A stretch of DNA of 64,000 nucleotides, taken from positions 40,762,023-40,826,022 of the forward strand of contig OW388296.1 of NCBI GenBank assembly GCA_936450465.1, read 5' to 3'. Shown here piece by piece: positions 31,506 to 43,373 of this stretch. Both the position numbers and the translations under genes were made by a program. The DNA is from Gibbula magus (taxonomy: Eukaryota > Mollusca > Gastropoda > Trochida > Trochidae). Numbering within the stretch: position 1 is the first letter of the stretch; every line of letters begins with the position of its first letter. The notes beneath the pieces were generated by a model. That model was not told where the DNA came from, searched no databases, and saw only the letters and a program-made list of their open reading frames with translations.

Positions 31506-31879
31506 TTAACGGATTGCACCATGTAAATGGTATTTCATTGCCACATGGTTATTTTACAACCATCTATAAATCATATATCCACACTACATTACATACACAC
31601 ATATACTTGCATAATTTATTACATTATAACATAGAACCTTTGTAGATTTATGGAAATCAAGCACGATGTTCGTTGCAACTGTAACCAGCTTGTTTTGTTT
31701 GAAAATACGTTTAGCCACCGAAGAAACTCGGTGGTTACAGCGTGTCATATATTTTTCAAATAATCTTGCTATTTAAATGAAAAAATCCAACATAAATATA
31801 CGTATTATTATGTAAAAAGGTATCGCAATGTTAAACATAAAATCTCATTTCTAAAAAATAATATCTTATACCCAACAAT
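31506..31879. other. AT-rich spacer, nothing recognised
   Basis: No gene or clear repeat between the two flanking elements. Confidence 0.35.
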
Positions 31880-32365
31880 TAGGGGTCACTATTGACCCAG
31901 AGAGACTATTGCGATAGCGATTGTCTATTGCCACTTACTATTGCGAAAGCGATAGACTATTGTAACTCACTATTGCAATAACTATTGCGATAGGGTTTTT
32001 GTACAAATACGCAATAATCAGCTAGATTTCTTATATAGGTTTTAGTAGAAATGTTTAATTGATGCAAGGACTATGGAACCAAAATCAGTAAAGAAATTAT
32101 AAATGAAAAGATTTTTTGTCATTTTTCTATTTCCTTTCACTAGTTCTTCCCTTTTGATATTCTAAAATGAACAATCTTGAATTAAATGCAGTGAGGCTTG
32201 TGTAAATCATTCATAATTAAGGGAAATTTAAAAGTTTCGATAATATCGATAGTTAACCTTACTATTGCGATAGCGAAAGTGTTTTTGTATATACTATCGA
32301 TGGAGTACTATTGCCAAGCCAACTATTGCGATGCATCGATAGTTCGATGTATTGTTACACCCCTA
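31880..32365. mobile_element. hAT-like element with ACTATTGCGATAG-motif array
   Basis: The ends are TAGGGGTCAC and GTTACACCCCTA. Flanking 8-mers CCAACAAT and CAAACAAT match at seven of eight. Both ends carry arrays of degenerate ACTATTGCGATAG motifs (31907-31995 and 32261-32345). No transposase. Confidence 0.6.
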
Positions 32366-32471
32366 CAAACAATTATGCTCAGCCATCAAACTCTTACTAA
32401 GACGGATCCAGAGATTTTCAAAAACAGCTATCTTACTAAACTAATCATGATACTCACACATTAACCACATA

Positions 32472-32990
32472 AACTACCGGGCAAAAGAAAGGACTCACCT
32501 CAGTTGATTTTATCATATGTATGATTTTCAATTGCAAATATCTCAAGTTTTCGATGTCATAATCCAAAACTGATAAGTACAGGTGTTTAGTTAGCTGTCA
32601 AAGAATACTTCTACACGTTTTTTTAATTTTTAAAAAAAAATGAAATTTTAAATCTAATTTTGTTTTTAAATTATTTGTGATGATACACAACTGTTCACCG
32701 ACATATAAGACATATCCTATGTGAAAATAAATAAATGTGCCTGATTCTGCACACATTTACAACATTTTAAACAGGGTAGGGGTCATGTTGGTGTAAATTT
32801 AATTCTTAACCCTGTCTTCATTACAAAAAGATATTTGAACTAAAAATTAACCACAGTCACCAACAAAGTCATCCAAACTACTGCAGATAAGTAGTATTGT
32901 ATCGTGCCATAGTCAGATATATCTGAGTTCTTTTAAATATTGAATTAATAGAAACAAACTTAGGTGAGTCCTTTCTTTTGCCCGGTAGTT
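32472..32990. mobile_element. Tc1/mariner-type MITE with perfect ~29-bp TIRs
   Basis: The left end AACTACCGGGCAAAAGAAAG... is exactly complementary to the right end over 29 bases, and TA dinucleotides flank both ends (32470-32471 and 32991-32992). The perfect TIRs indicate a fairly young insertion. No transposase inside. Confidence 0.75.
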
Positions 32991-33850
32991 TATATACATT
33001 AATTGACTTATATGTTAAGTATGTGCTATAAATATACCTGTGATATTTTAGTTCGAACCACAATAAGGTCATTAGCCACAGTTCTGAAGTCATGCATGTC
33101 AAGTTCAGTGATGCATGGTTGATTGACCTGTCACGGTTTGTGCTTCAGGCTAAGGGTTGCTTTAGTTTACAGAATATATAATTAAAGTCACCTAAAAGCG
33201 AATAGAACATAGATTTCTGGGTGCAAATTTCTTAATTTTGAAATTTGAGTTTTGAAATATGATTTTTGGAAGAAATCGGGATGAATTTATTTTCGAAAGA
33301 ATGTTCTCACAGGGAATAAAACATTTAATCATCGTTGTGGTTGCATTTTGGTATGCCATAATGAGACGTATACTTCACAAACAAAACGGTATGTCACCAT
33401 AGAAAAGCTTTACGTTCTTATTTTACATATAGTTTAAGCGAAAAATATAATTTTCAGAGGCTAAAATCCTGAATAAATACACCACTTTCATGCAGTTACT
33501 GTTTCAACACAGATCTCAACTTGTGATGGTCATTGTAATGTTGAATTCTAAAGACAAAAGGGACAAACCCAGTATCGAAAATCTGATGGGAGTAAACTAT
33601 GTGGGGAGGGAATGGGATCCTACCATAAAGTACTTATGTCATGGAGAAGGTAAATGTCCGTGACTACTTTGAATGGTACATTGTACATCTATACTGTCAT
33701 ACGTATATAACACTACACGCCCTCTGCTCGGGAAGACCATATGCTTCTGTCTATATGCCCCATGTTCACAAAGAAGTGTGCAATCAAACACTCATGGATA
33801 CCGTATTTCCTCTGATATGCGCCGGTATCTGAAAGATCTGGGGTTCCATT
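32991..33850. other. Intergenic DNA, no gene seen
   Basis: AT-rich. The short frame at 33641-33832 has no recognisable motifs. Confidence 0.35.
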
Positions 33851-33852
33851 AA

Positions 33853-34362
33853 TGGCGATGTAGCACGTTTTTTGTTATTTCTCATTCAAGTTTATACAAT
33901 ATATTGTTATGTTAGAGGGTAAAACATCTCGTCACAAGACCCATTAGGCCGTATCCATAGTAAACGGTTATCCGTATTGAAAGAAAATGGTGCTACCTAT
34001 GTAAAGCGAAGGTGGCGGTGAACTCTTCAGTGTTAGAGGTAGATTTGTAGGTCTCGTGCGAATTTGAGAGTTCAGACAGCAAGATGGTTGACCATTCTAC
34101 CATGACATGATATTTAAAACTCTACTTTGAGTGTTAAGGTATCGCTACATCAGTCAGATCACTTGAACCACCTTATTATGAAACACATTATAATGGCCGC
34201 TCGTAGGGAAATGGACTCGCATGGCTTAACGGAACAATGAACATTCGTTTTTTGAAACTCTTTTTTTTATTGATTCAGCAGCATTATTTAGCCATTGGTA
34301 ACACCTACTTACTTTTTCGTGAGATCACTTTATTTCAGTAAGAAAGACGTGCTACAGCACCT
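33853..34362. mobile_element. TTAA-flanked MITE, family 2, copy B
   Basis: TTAA lies at 33849-33852 and 34363-34366. The left end GATGTAGCACGTTTTTT and right end ACGTGCTACAGCAC are inverted. It shares GAGGGTAAAACATCT with 31165-31505. Confidence 0.55.
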
Positions 34363-34366
34363 TTAA

Positions 34367-35009
34367 AACGAAATAATATGCCACTCCTGTAAACGTCAAT
34401 TCCAATAGACATTGGAGAAAAGAGTGGCTGAAAATTATAAACATGAATGATATGAAAATAAACCCGGAACTTTATTAGACCAGATATGGTACACAGCTCC
34501 GGCATTTTACAGTCTGACACGACAGTATTTGCATAGAGTTTCACACAGTACAAACGGTCTATACATACTTACATTTACCTATACCTCGCTAGCAAACTAC
34601 TCGGGTCTATGGGTCTTCAATGGCGTGATGAATTTACAGGCCTAGGCAGAAACCAGCTGCCCAATTTTCTAAAATATATCCTGAAATTATAGATTATGAA
34701 TTTTATATTTTGAGGATCAAAATTAAATTTAATGGGTACCTGTAAGTTATCTACTTTAACAGATATAAAGGTATTCAACACATTTTATTAAATTCATAAA
34801 TTAATTCAATAAAACATGCATATAACACATGCCAAAGCTCAAAGCGATGTCACTACTGGATACGAACCATTGTTGGAAAAGATCATACGAATACTTTCAA
34901 ATAAGAGATCATTTTAAAGGGAATGTATCACATTTTGTAATGGAAGCAAAGAGATCTCACAAAATGGAAAAGAATTGTTACCAATTGCAAAACAATCGTA
35001 TCCATTAAA
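34367..35009. other. AT-rich DNA before a LINE fragment
   Basis: No gene recognised. Part of 34850-35009 may be further 5' LINE sequence, but I could not hold a frame. Confidence 0.35.
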
Positions 35010-35600
35010 AGAATAGATGTAGACCGCAGTATTCTGAGATTATTCTACCAAACTTTTATCAATAGCATTCTGACTTTCTGCTTCCATGCATGGTATGGAA
35101 ATCTTCCTCTAAGACAAAAAAACAAAATTGACAAAATTGTAAACACCTCCAATAAACTTTGCGGCTTAAATTTTGAACATCTTTCATTCCAGTTTGATTC
35201 TAGAGTTAAAAAGAAGGCACACGCCATTCAATCAGACCAATCGCACTTTCTAAATGAATATTATGAATTTCTACCATCTGGACGTCGTTTCAAAATCTGG
35301 CATTTAAAAACTAACAGAGCATCAAAATCGTTTGTCCCATACAGTATACAAATTCTAAACCTTCACACCAAATAGCAATTAAAAAAACTCTTGAAACACG
35401 ACATGGTTGATTAAAGTGTGCCATATATATATGTCATATTTAGTACCCATCAACACAATGTATGTTATTATTGTTTTGGTTTTTTATATTGTATTCATGT
35501 ATTGTTATTTTGTATTGTATTCTACCAAAGACTCTTTGATTGTAAGACGAATTTCCCATCTGGGATAATAAAGTTTATATTATCTTATCTGATCTTATCG
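35010..35600 (+). mobile_element. 5'-truncated L2/CR1-like LINE, 3' end
   Basis: An open frame 35010-35375 (no ATG) encodes the C-terminus of a non-LTR retrotransposon ORF2: RLFYQTFINSILTFC, HAWYGNLPLRQKNKIDKIVN, then LPSGRRFKIWHLKTNRASKS, ending in TAG. The 3' UTR follows with AATAAAGTTTATATTATC and a short TTATC/TGATC tail near 35580-35600. The truncation and tail are typical of LINE insertion. Confidence 0.75.
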
Positions 35601-35636
35601 TTATGGTTCGGTTAAGCACCCAACTCTGATCCATTT

Positions 35637-36640
35637 TTAGCTCATCTGGCCTGAAAGGCCCGATGGGCTTATGGCATGGGATGGCGTCCGTCCATCCGTC
35701 CGTCCGTCCGTCCGTCCGTAAACTTTTCGCTTTTTCGACTTCTTCTCCAGAACCAATGACCCCAGAGAGCTGAAATTTAATGTACAGACTCCTTGGCTGA
35801 AGGGGATACTAAATTGTAAATTTGGTGACCCTGTGACCCCAAATGTGGGTCACAGGGGTCATAACCTTAAAAGCTATTTTCATCTTCTTCTCCAGAACCA
35901 ATGACTCCAGAGAGCTGAAATTTTATGTACAGACTCCTTGGCTGAAAGGGATTCTAAATTGTAGATTTGGTGACCCTGTGACCCCAAGTGTGGCTCACAG
36001 GGGTCATTACCTAAAAAAAACTATTTTCATCATCTTCTCCAGTCCCAATGACCCCAGAGAGCTGAAATTTAATGTACAGACTCCTTGGCTGAAGGGGATA
36101 CTAAATTGTAAATTTGGTGACCCTGTGACCCCAAATGTGGGTCACAGGGGTCATAACCTTAAAAGCTATTTTCATCTTCTTCTCCAGAACCAATGACTCC
36201 AGAGAGCTGAAATTTTATGTACAGACTCCTTGGCTGAAAGGGATTCTAAATTGTAGATTTGGTGACCCTGTGACCCCAAGTGTGGCTCACAGGGGTCATT
36301 ACCTAAAAAAAACTATTTTCATCATCTTCTCCAGTCCCAATGAACGTAGAGAGCTGAAATTTTATGTACATACTCCTTGACTGAAGGGGATTCTAAATTG
36401 TAAATTTGGTGACAGTGAGACTCCAAATATTGGGTCACAGAGGCAATGACCTAAAATGCTATTTTCATCTTCATCTCCAGTCCCAATGGCTCAAGCGAGC
36501 TGAAATTTTATGTACAGACTCCTTGGCTGTAAGGGATTCTAAATTGTAAATTTGGTGAGTCTGTGACCCCAAATATGGGTCACAGAGATCATAACCTAAA
36601 AGCCTATTTCAGTTTACAGCATCTTTCTGAGATTATATGT
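35637..36640 (+). repeat. ~146-bp tandem array with 292-bp higher-order unit
   Basis: A hairpin head (GGCCTGAAAGGCCCGATGGG) and a (GTCC)n microsatellite at about 35690-35719 precede six units marked by CTCCAG at 35745, 35890, 36037, 36182, 36329 and 36475 (spacings 145-147). Units 1+2 and 3+4 are nearly identical as pairs, giving a 292-bp higher-order repeat. Each unit contains GTGACCCCAAATGTGGGTCA, itself partly palindromic. A single copy lies at 22593-22830 and a reversed head at 46888-46935. Confidence 0.85.
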
Positions 36641-37993
36641 GCACTTCAATCAGTAATTAGGTAAGGGAGGTAATTTTAAAGAAAACAGCTGAGTTAAAGG
36701 CATTTCATCTTTCTGATGTGAGAGTTCTAACATGTGCTTTGAGAATATAATATGTCTGATGAAAAAGAGATATTTAGAATTAAAAACTTAGAATTGGAGG
36801 TCTAACAAAAATTATAAGTCATATTTTATCTTTGTCTCACATTTCACATATGAGTAATTATTTGTATTTTGCAAGTGAATTTGCTGATAAAGGTACACAA
36901 GTCTAAAAGTATTCTAAAGACTTAATACAGAATCTTTTATTAAATCTAATATTATGTTCTTTGTAATTAAAGAGTAAATAATGGAGTTTTTTAATATCTC
37001 ATGATATAGTGTAATTATTTGGAGAATTAATTAATTAATTATTGAGAATTTCCAGTACGAGTCAATTTGGTATACCTTATTTATATCATATTTTATACTT
37101 TATATCTGATTTAGTTTTCTCTTAACTTTGCAGTTAATTTTATTCAATAGGAACAAGAAATGAGATAGATGTCTACATCATGGACATGTTTAATGTGAAT
37201 CTATTTGAAATGAGAACTATTGAATACCCTTTGAAGGAATAACTTGAAGAGGAATTAAATTTTTTCATTTTACATGAGATATGTGAACTGAATATGACTA
37301 GTGATGACTGGTGATAACACAGGACTATAAAAGAAGTAGCTATATGAGATTGTGACATCACACCTATTTTCATCATCTTCTCCAGTACAGAAAAATAATT
37401 AATTGTAGGAAAAACTGCATCTAACATATACATTTTACTGGCTGTGAGTCCAGTGTCTGCATGTTATGTAATTGCATTGTGTTGACCTCTTCCTGGCAGA
37501 AGAATGAAAACTGATAGTTACACAGAGGTTTCAGGTTACTTCAAACTACTGTGCAGCACTGTGTTATCATAGACTGCTCTAGTCTTCCACTGACTCTAAA
37601 AAAGAATTTATTCATAGAATATCACCATTTTATCAAATATTGAAAAGGAGCCTATAAGAAATGGTGAAAAAGAATTTACTAAAAAAAATTCACCAATTTA
37701 TTAAGTATTGAAATGGAGCCTATGAGAAATGGGATTTTCAAAAACTGAGGCTCCTATTCATTATGTAATAAATGTTGGTATTGCCATAATGCAATTAAGA
37801 ATTAAAACAATATAATGCAAAGGTGTATGATATTCATAACGAATGTTGATTTATGTGTAACCAATTTTGATAATAATTAACAGGGGTCTTGACCTAAAAA
37901 GGTTTTTTTCATTTTCTTCTACAGCCCCAGGCCATTATTGCAATAGCTTACAGTGGTGAATTGTATGCAAAGAATTGTACCCGGTATATTCAT
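36641..37993. other. Intergenic DNA left of the DIRS element
   Basis: AT-rich. CATCATCTTCTCCAGT (about 37370) and AGGGGTCTTGACCTAAAA (about 37883) are isolated remnants of the 146-bp repeat. The pair 37604-37660 and 37670-37735 is a short direct duplication. No gene seen. Confidence 0.4.
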
Positions 37994-38011
37994 TATTATT
38001 TAAATACCTAT

Positions 38012-38182
38012 CTGTTGACTAGACCTACTTTGCCTTACCTCCCAGGGGTAATGCTATTTCAACCTTAATACAGACGAACTTGAAGAATGGATGAGGGGTG
38101 CGTAAAATCCCTTATCCAAGGGCCGGTAAGTCTAGATGGTCTCGTGACGTCACTACCGGTTCATATCACTCTCCTAAAGTTG
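38012..38182 (+). repeat. DIRS left inverted terminal repeat
   Basis: Runs from CTGTTGACTAGACCTACTTT to CATATCACTCTCC and is inverted almost exactly at 44879-45047. The extreme outer ends differ between the two sides, as expected for DIRS elements. Confidence 0.9.
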
Positions 38183-38439
38183 CAGAGCAAGGCAGACGTG
38201 TTTTGTTCTGTGACTGGGGTTTTAGCGACTTGGGTTGCTAACTTGCTATTTTTCTCTTGTTAGTTCAAGAGATATCATCAACGTTGTTCTTCGTTAGTGC
38301 AGGTTGTGTTTACAATCTGTTTTTCAAGTAGGTGTTAGATTCCAAGGGGCCTTGTTGACATGTGCTAGCTAGCGACCATCCGGAGTAGGTGGATTGCATG
38401 CGCCGCACGTGCAGCTCGTGATTCTTTGTTTTCTCTCAC

Positions 38440-39120
38440 CTGACTGTTGGGTGTTTGACTTGTGTAGGGTAAAGGAGCAGTGGTATCTCTCCTACGCGGG
38501 TGACTCGCTTGCTTGTCATCCGCTTTCGCTTGGTCATTCGCCATTCGTTCCGAGTGCTGACTGTTAGGTGTTTGTCTTGCGTCTGGTAGAGGAGTAGTGG
38601 CATCTCTCCTAATCGTTTAACTCGCTTCGCTGGCCATTCGCTTTCGCTTGTCACGCGCTTTCGGTCTGTACTTTAGTGTTAACTGTGGGTTGTTGACTTG
38701 CGTACGGTAAAGGAGCTAGTGGAATCACTCCTAATTCGCTTGTCATACGCCTGTCGGTTGTACTCTAGTGCTAACTGTTAAGTGTTTGTCTTGCGTATCG
38801 TAGAGGAGTAGTGGTATCTCTCCTAATTCGTTTGGCTTGCTTCGTTTGTCATTCGCTCTCGCTTGGCTTACGCTTATCGGTCTGTACCTTAGGAAACTGT
38901 GGGTTTGACTTGCGTAAGGTAAAGGAGCAGTGGTATCTCTCCTACGCGGGTGACTCGCCTCGCTTGTCATTCGCTTGTCGCTTGTCATTCGCCTGCGGTC
39001 CGTACTCAAGTGCTTCGCGTCTCGCTTGGCTTCTCGCCTCGCCTGTCACTGGCTCGCTAGTTGTTCGCCTTAGGTGAGTCACTAGCTTGGTTAAGGAGCA
39101 GTGGATACACTCCTCGTCAG
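38440..39120 (+). repeat. DIRS leader: six ~120-bp units with an AGGAG/CTCCT hairpin
   Basis: GGAG(C/T)AGTGG motifs occur at 38474, 38591, 38712 (one extra base), 38804, 38924 and 39095. In every copy AGGAG pairs with a CTCCT about ten bases downstream, while the intervening GTGACTCGC/TTGTCATTCGC sequence varies more. The conserved stem in an untranslated leader suggests an RNA structure or protein-binding role, which is inference. Confidence 0.75.
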
Positions 39121-39162
39121 TGACTCGCGTTGCCCGTTGCTAGCTTTCGCCTACCATTCGCC

Positions 39163-39428
39163 TTAGGTCGATTCTACGTGACTCACCCTTAGGGTGATTC
39201 ACTTTGGTTCAAGTGTCTCGCTATGCCAGTCACTTAGGGTTTGGTTCGACTTAGGTCGATTATACGTGACTCACCCTTAGGGTGACTCACTTTGGTTCAA
39301 GTGACTCGCTACGCCAGTCGCTTAGGGTTTGGTTCGACTTAGGTCGATTATACGTGACTCACCCTTAGGGTGACTCACTTTGGTTCAAGTGACTCGCTAC
39401 GCCAGTCACTTAAGGTTTGGTTCACGCA
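39163..39428 (+). repeat. DIRS leader: three 88-bp tandem units
   Basis: GTCGATT(C/A)TACGTGACTC starts at 39167, 39255 and 39343, a period of exactly 88 twice. Each unit contains TCACCCTTAGGGTGA, a perfect six-base stem with a three-base loop. Copies differ at few positions. Confidence 0.9.
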
Positions 39429-39637
39429 CGAATGTTATGTGAATAAAGATTGAATTATCTTGTTAGTGTTTAGCCTATTTTTTGGTTTGGCTTGTTCGTC
39501 TTTGTTTACCTTGGCGGGTGGTTACTTGATTTTGACTTTGTGCTCTTCGAGTTCAGAGTTTTTGTTGCGACGCCGTGTAGGTGACTCGACTGTCTCTACC
39601 TTCGCTTACGTTACGCGTTTTATCGTTACCGTTCGCC

Positions 39638-41431
39638 ATGTACTCCGCCTTCTGCACGAACTGCGGAGGCAGGAAGTCCGCCTCTAAGGATCCGCACTTG
39701 TTATGCAGAAAGTGCAAGGACCTTTGCGAAGAGGATTACAGTTGCGACGAGTGCGCTCCTCTCTCCGAATCGGAGTTCCACGCGTACGTTTCCGCCATAC
39801 GCAAGTCGGTGGCCGATAGGGCTGCGTCACAGAAGCGTACGTCGTCAGCTCAACGTAGGGAGGTGTCTCCCATTCGTCATCCGTCTCCGGTGGAGGATGT
39901 TGACATTGTCCTCACGGAACGGGCGGATGAATTCGACAGGGAATCGGACCTGTCCGAACCCGCTGGGGGGTCGAAGTTACGCTCCCCCCCTCCGCCGTCG
40001 TGTTCCGGTTCTCGTTCGCGGACTCACCCGTTGTCCCCTCCTTCGCCGGACCAACGGTTGTCTCCGCTTAGACTTAAGGTGGGCGGACCCGCTACGCCCA
40101 AGAGCAAGAAGAAGAAGTCCAAGAAGGCTAGGTTCGACAAGGTCGATCCTTCCCTCCTTCTGGCATCTGTCAAGGATATGGTCTCTTCCTTGCTCGATGC
40201 GCGTTTGGGTCCGCGGAACTTACCTACTCACACTACGACTACGCGATCGTGTGAGCCCTATGCGGATGACGTACCTCAGGGTGCGCGTTCCTCGTCCGCT
40301 AGGGCCTCCGCACCCGCGACTCCTTCGCGTACCCCTCGCACCCCGGAGCGGCGTGTCACGGTGATGTCACCCTTACGTGACTCCTCGCCGGACTCACCGG
40401 ATCGTGACACCCGCTACGTGGACGTGTCGAACCCTCCGTTCATCAGTATAGAAACGGAGGCGGAGGGTACGGGATCGTCGGAGGATCCTCCAGTGGTTGA
40501 CGCAATAGCTATGCTATCCGAAGTGGCTTCGTTCGCGGACGTTCCACTTAGCCAAGTCAGCGTGACGGGTCCGCACACGTCGGCGGCCAGGAGGGCTTCC
40601 TTTGGCCCCGATGGCGAGGTACCTCCCGCGCGTCTTGCCCTTCCACCTCATAGGCTTCTTTTGGAGGCCACCGAGGATATGGAGCAAGTCGTATCATCTG
40701 CGATGCCCAATCGTTTGCTTCCGCCTTTGGTGGTGCCGGACAAGCGCAGACGGCGTCTGCCCTTGTATCCGGTCCCTTTTCAGCTTGTTCCGCCTCCCCT
40801 TGATCAGGGGGCGTCCCGGTTGTTTACCACCAACCTGCTTCACCGCGTGTCTGAGGCACAGTTCTCTCATCTTGACAGGGAGGCGCGTTCGGTGTTAGGC
40901 TTGGGGAACAACGTGGCTTTCACATGTCAGGCGATGCTGGCTTGTGCTAAGCAGGCGGGCATGGAGGCGGGGGACCCGGTGTTGTTCAAAGCGTTTGGTG
41001 ATGTGGCTGCGGACCTTGCGCAGATCATGTTGTCAGCGTCGCGGATTTCATCGAGTATAACAGTGCTTCGCAGAGACAATTTCCTCTACCGGTCAGGTCT
41101 CAACCCAGATCATAAGAACTTCCTTCGACATGCCCCTGCTCACGCTGAAACTCTGTTTGGTGGTCGTATCCCGGAGGTTTTGAGAGCACGACAGGAGGCC
41201 CAACAGCAAGACCTCACTAATCGGCTCGTCACGCAGAGGCAAACGACACCAAAGCGTCCGCAGACCAATTTTCGTCAGGGGCAAGGCCAGGGCAATGGCC
41301 AACCTTCCCCCAAGAAAGCGAAAACGGACTTTCGGCGGGGAGGTCGTGGCCGTGGATCCACGGGTCAGTCCCCCAAGTCCCCCCGGCCTGGCGCCGGAGG
41401 TCGTACCCCGCAAAAGAAGTGGAGGAAGTGA
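39638..41431 (+). CDS. DIRS gag-like ORF1
   Basis: 597 codons from the first in-frame ATG (39638); the frame is open from at least 39581. The N-terminus has four Cys pairs (CTNCGG, CRKCKDLC, CDEC) resembling zinc-binding gag starts of other animal DIRS elements. A basic KKKKSKKAR patch (about residues 155-165), a conserved central region and a Gly/Arg/Lys-rich C-terminus suited to nucleic-acid binding follow. The stop is TGA at 41429-41431 followed by C. The same frame stays open beyond it to the recombinase. Confidence 0.85.
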   Translation: MYSAFCTNCGGRKSASKDPHLLCRKCKDLCEEDYSCDECAPLSESEFHAYVSAIRKSVADRAASQKRTSSAQRREVSPIRHPSPVEDVDIVLTERADEFDRESDLSEPAGGSKLRSPPPPSCSGSRSRTHPLSPPSPDQRLSPLRLKVGGPATPKSKKKKSKKARFDKVDPSLLLASVKDMVSSLLDARLGPRNLPTHTTTTRSCEPYADDVPQGARSSSARASAPATPSRTPRTPERRVTVMSPLRDSSPDSPDRDTRYVDVSNPPFISIETEAEGTGSSEDPPVVDAIAMLSEVASFADVPLSQVSVTGPHTSAARRASFGPDGEVPPARLALPPHRLLLEATEDMEQVVSSAMPNRLLPPLVVPDKRRRRLPLYPVPFQLVPPPLDQGASRLFTTNLLHRVSEAQFSHLDREARSVLGLGNNVAFTCQAMLACAKQAGMEAGDPVLFKAFGDVAADLAQIMLSASRISSSITVLRRDNFLYRSGLNPDHKNFLRHAPAHAETLFGGRIPEVLRARQEAQQQDLTNRLVTQRQTTPKRPQTNFRQGQGQGNGQPSPKKAKTDFRRGGRGRGSTGQSPKSPRPGAGGRTPQKKWRK

Positions 41432-43373
41432 CGCGTGGTCACCCCCGCTGCTCCCTCCTCCACTCGTTCCGGTGTCGGAGGGCTTGGTGGGGGGTCGCCT
41501 CCAAGACTTTGTCAGCAACTGGGTACAGTTAGGGTTAGACCCTTACGTGTGTCGGATTCTGGGTCAGGGGTTCCGCATTCCCGTCTCGTCTCCGCCGCCC
41601 CTCACCTGTACTCCAATGGAGCGTACCTTAGCAGGGGACCGGCTCAAATTGACATTGGAACAGGTGGAGATATTAATCTCCAAACGGGCGGTGCAGGAGG
41701 TCCTGACCCCGCATCTAACGCCGGGGTTTTACTCCCCAGTGTTCGTAATACCCAAAAGGAACTCGAAAAAATGGCGGCTAATTCACGATTTGAAGGTGTT
41801 CAACCGCTCCTTCCTCGTTCGGCCGCCATATTTTCGACTCTTGACGCTTCCCTCAGTGATGCGGTCCTTGGAGCGCTCAGACTGCATGGTGTCTCTCGAT
41901 CTACAGGATGCGTACCTGCACGTGCCGATTCACTATCGGGACCGCAGGTACCTCCGCTTCATCCTGGACGGCAGACATTTTCAGTGGTGCGTGCTCCCGT
42001 TCGGGATCTCGTCCGCCCCCTGGTTATTCACACGGGTGACTCAGCCCATCGTCCAATTCCTTCACCAATGCGACATTCAGTTCCTAATGTACTTGGACGA
42101 TGGGATCGCTCACGACCGCTCCCCGGTCGTTCTCGAGGCGCAGCTCAGGTTCACGATGGACCTGTTCCGTCGTCTGGGGTGGCTAGTGAACTTAGAGAAG
42201 TCGGACTTGGTTCCGGCAACTCGTCTGAAGTTCCTAGGGGCTATCCTAGACACCCGGCTGTTCCGCGGTTTCGTCACGAGGGAGCGGATGGCTCGTTACG
42301 ATCGCCTTATGGATCGCGCGCTCGATGCCTCGCTCTCCCTACGTCAGTGGCAAAGAGTGTTGGGGTTATTAACGTCAGCTCAGGACCTGACCCGCAGGGG
42401 GAGGTTGTTCCTTCGCCCGTTACAGGTGTTCCTGAATCCCCACATCAGGGAGACGCGTTGTCGTCACGACATAGTCTTAACCCCAGACCTACATCGGTTC
42501 CTAGCTTAGTGGCGGGTAGACGAGAGTGTGTTCGCAGGCGTTCCACTTCGTCCTCGCCCCCCCTCAGCTCACCTGTTTGTAGACGCCTCCACCCAAGGGT
42601 GGGGAGCGCACATGAGTCACGAACAGGTGGCGGGAGTTTGGTCCCCATCAGAGCGGAACCTACACATCAACGTCCTCAAGTTGGACGCAGTACGTCTTGC
42701 CATTCAGCACTGGCAGGTCCCCTTGAGGGGCCAGTGCCTGCTAGTACACACGGACAGTTCGGCGGCTGCTTGGTCGATAAACAAGCAGGGGTCCACCAAG
42801 GCACAGTCTCTGCTACGCGTGTCACTCCAGCTCTTCGAGTTGGTGGACGAGGTGGACCTGGACATTCGAGCGGTCCACATTCCAGGTGCCAAGAACGTCT
42901 TGGCGGACGCGTTGTCACGTCTGGATGCCCCTCCCCCAACGGAGTGGCAACTGAATCCGGTGGTTTTCAGGGGGTTGTGTCTCCAGTTCGGCACCCCGCT
43001 GATAGATCTGTTCGCGACGTGTCTCAACCACCAATTGCAAACCTACATCTCCCCAGTGCCAGACCCGCTAGCGATGGGCTTAGACGCGCTCTCGTTAGGG
43101 TGGGAGGGGATGGACGCCTATGCTTTTCCGCCGCCGGCCATCCTCTCCCAAGTTGTAGCCAAGATAGGGGAAACTCGGATTCTTCGTCTCCTGCTGGTCG
43201 CCCCTTGGTGGCCAGCCCGGCCGTGGTTCGTTCCTCTCCGTCGGCTCTGTCGGCAGGAACCGGTTCCGATTCAGATACGGAGGGATCTGCTCATCAGCAG
43301 GCCAAGCGGAAGGTTACACGAGAACCCTCAGGTGTTCTCCCTTCACGCTTGGCTTGTATTAAAAGAGGGTTAA
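41295..43373 (+). pseudogene. DIRS reverse transcriptase / RNase H, interrupted by TAG
   Basis: The RT open frame starts at ATG 41295, overlapping gag by 137 bases in the +1 frame. RT motifs are clear: WRLIHDLKVFN, SLDLQDAYLHVPI, VLPFGISSAPWLF and the catalytic YLDDG. An in-frame TAG at 42507-42509 stops it. The same frame then continues through RNase H (FVDASTQGWGAH, VHTDSSAAAWSINKQGS, VLADALSRL) and the DIRS-typical C-terminal segment (LIDLFAT, YAFPP, LLVAPWWP) to TAA at 43371-43373. The second RNase H acidic position, usually Glu, is Lys here (codon 42678-42680). Both changes suggest inactivation unless the TAG is read through. Confidence 0.85.

Noticed and set aside
35843..36380. Two overlapping frames repeating the same peptide
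   Set aside because: Translation of the 292-bp higher-order tandem repeat.
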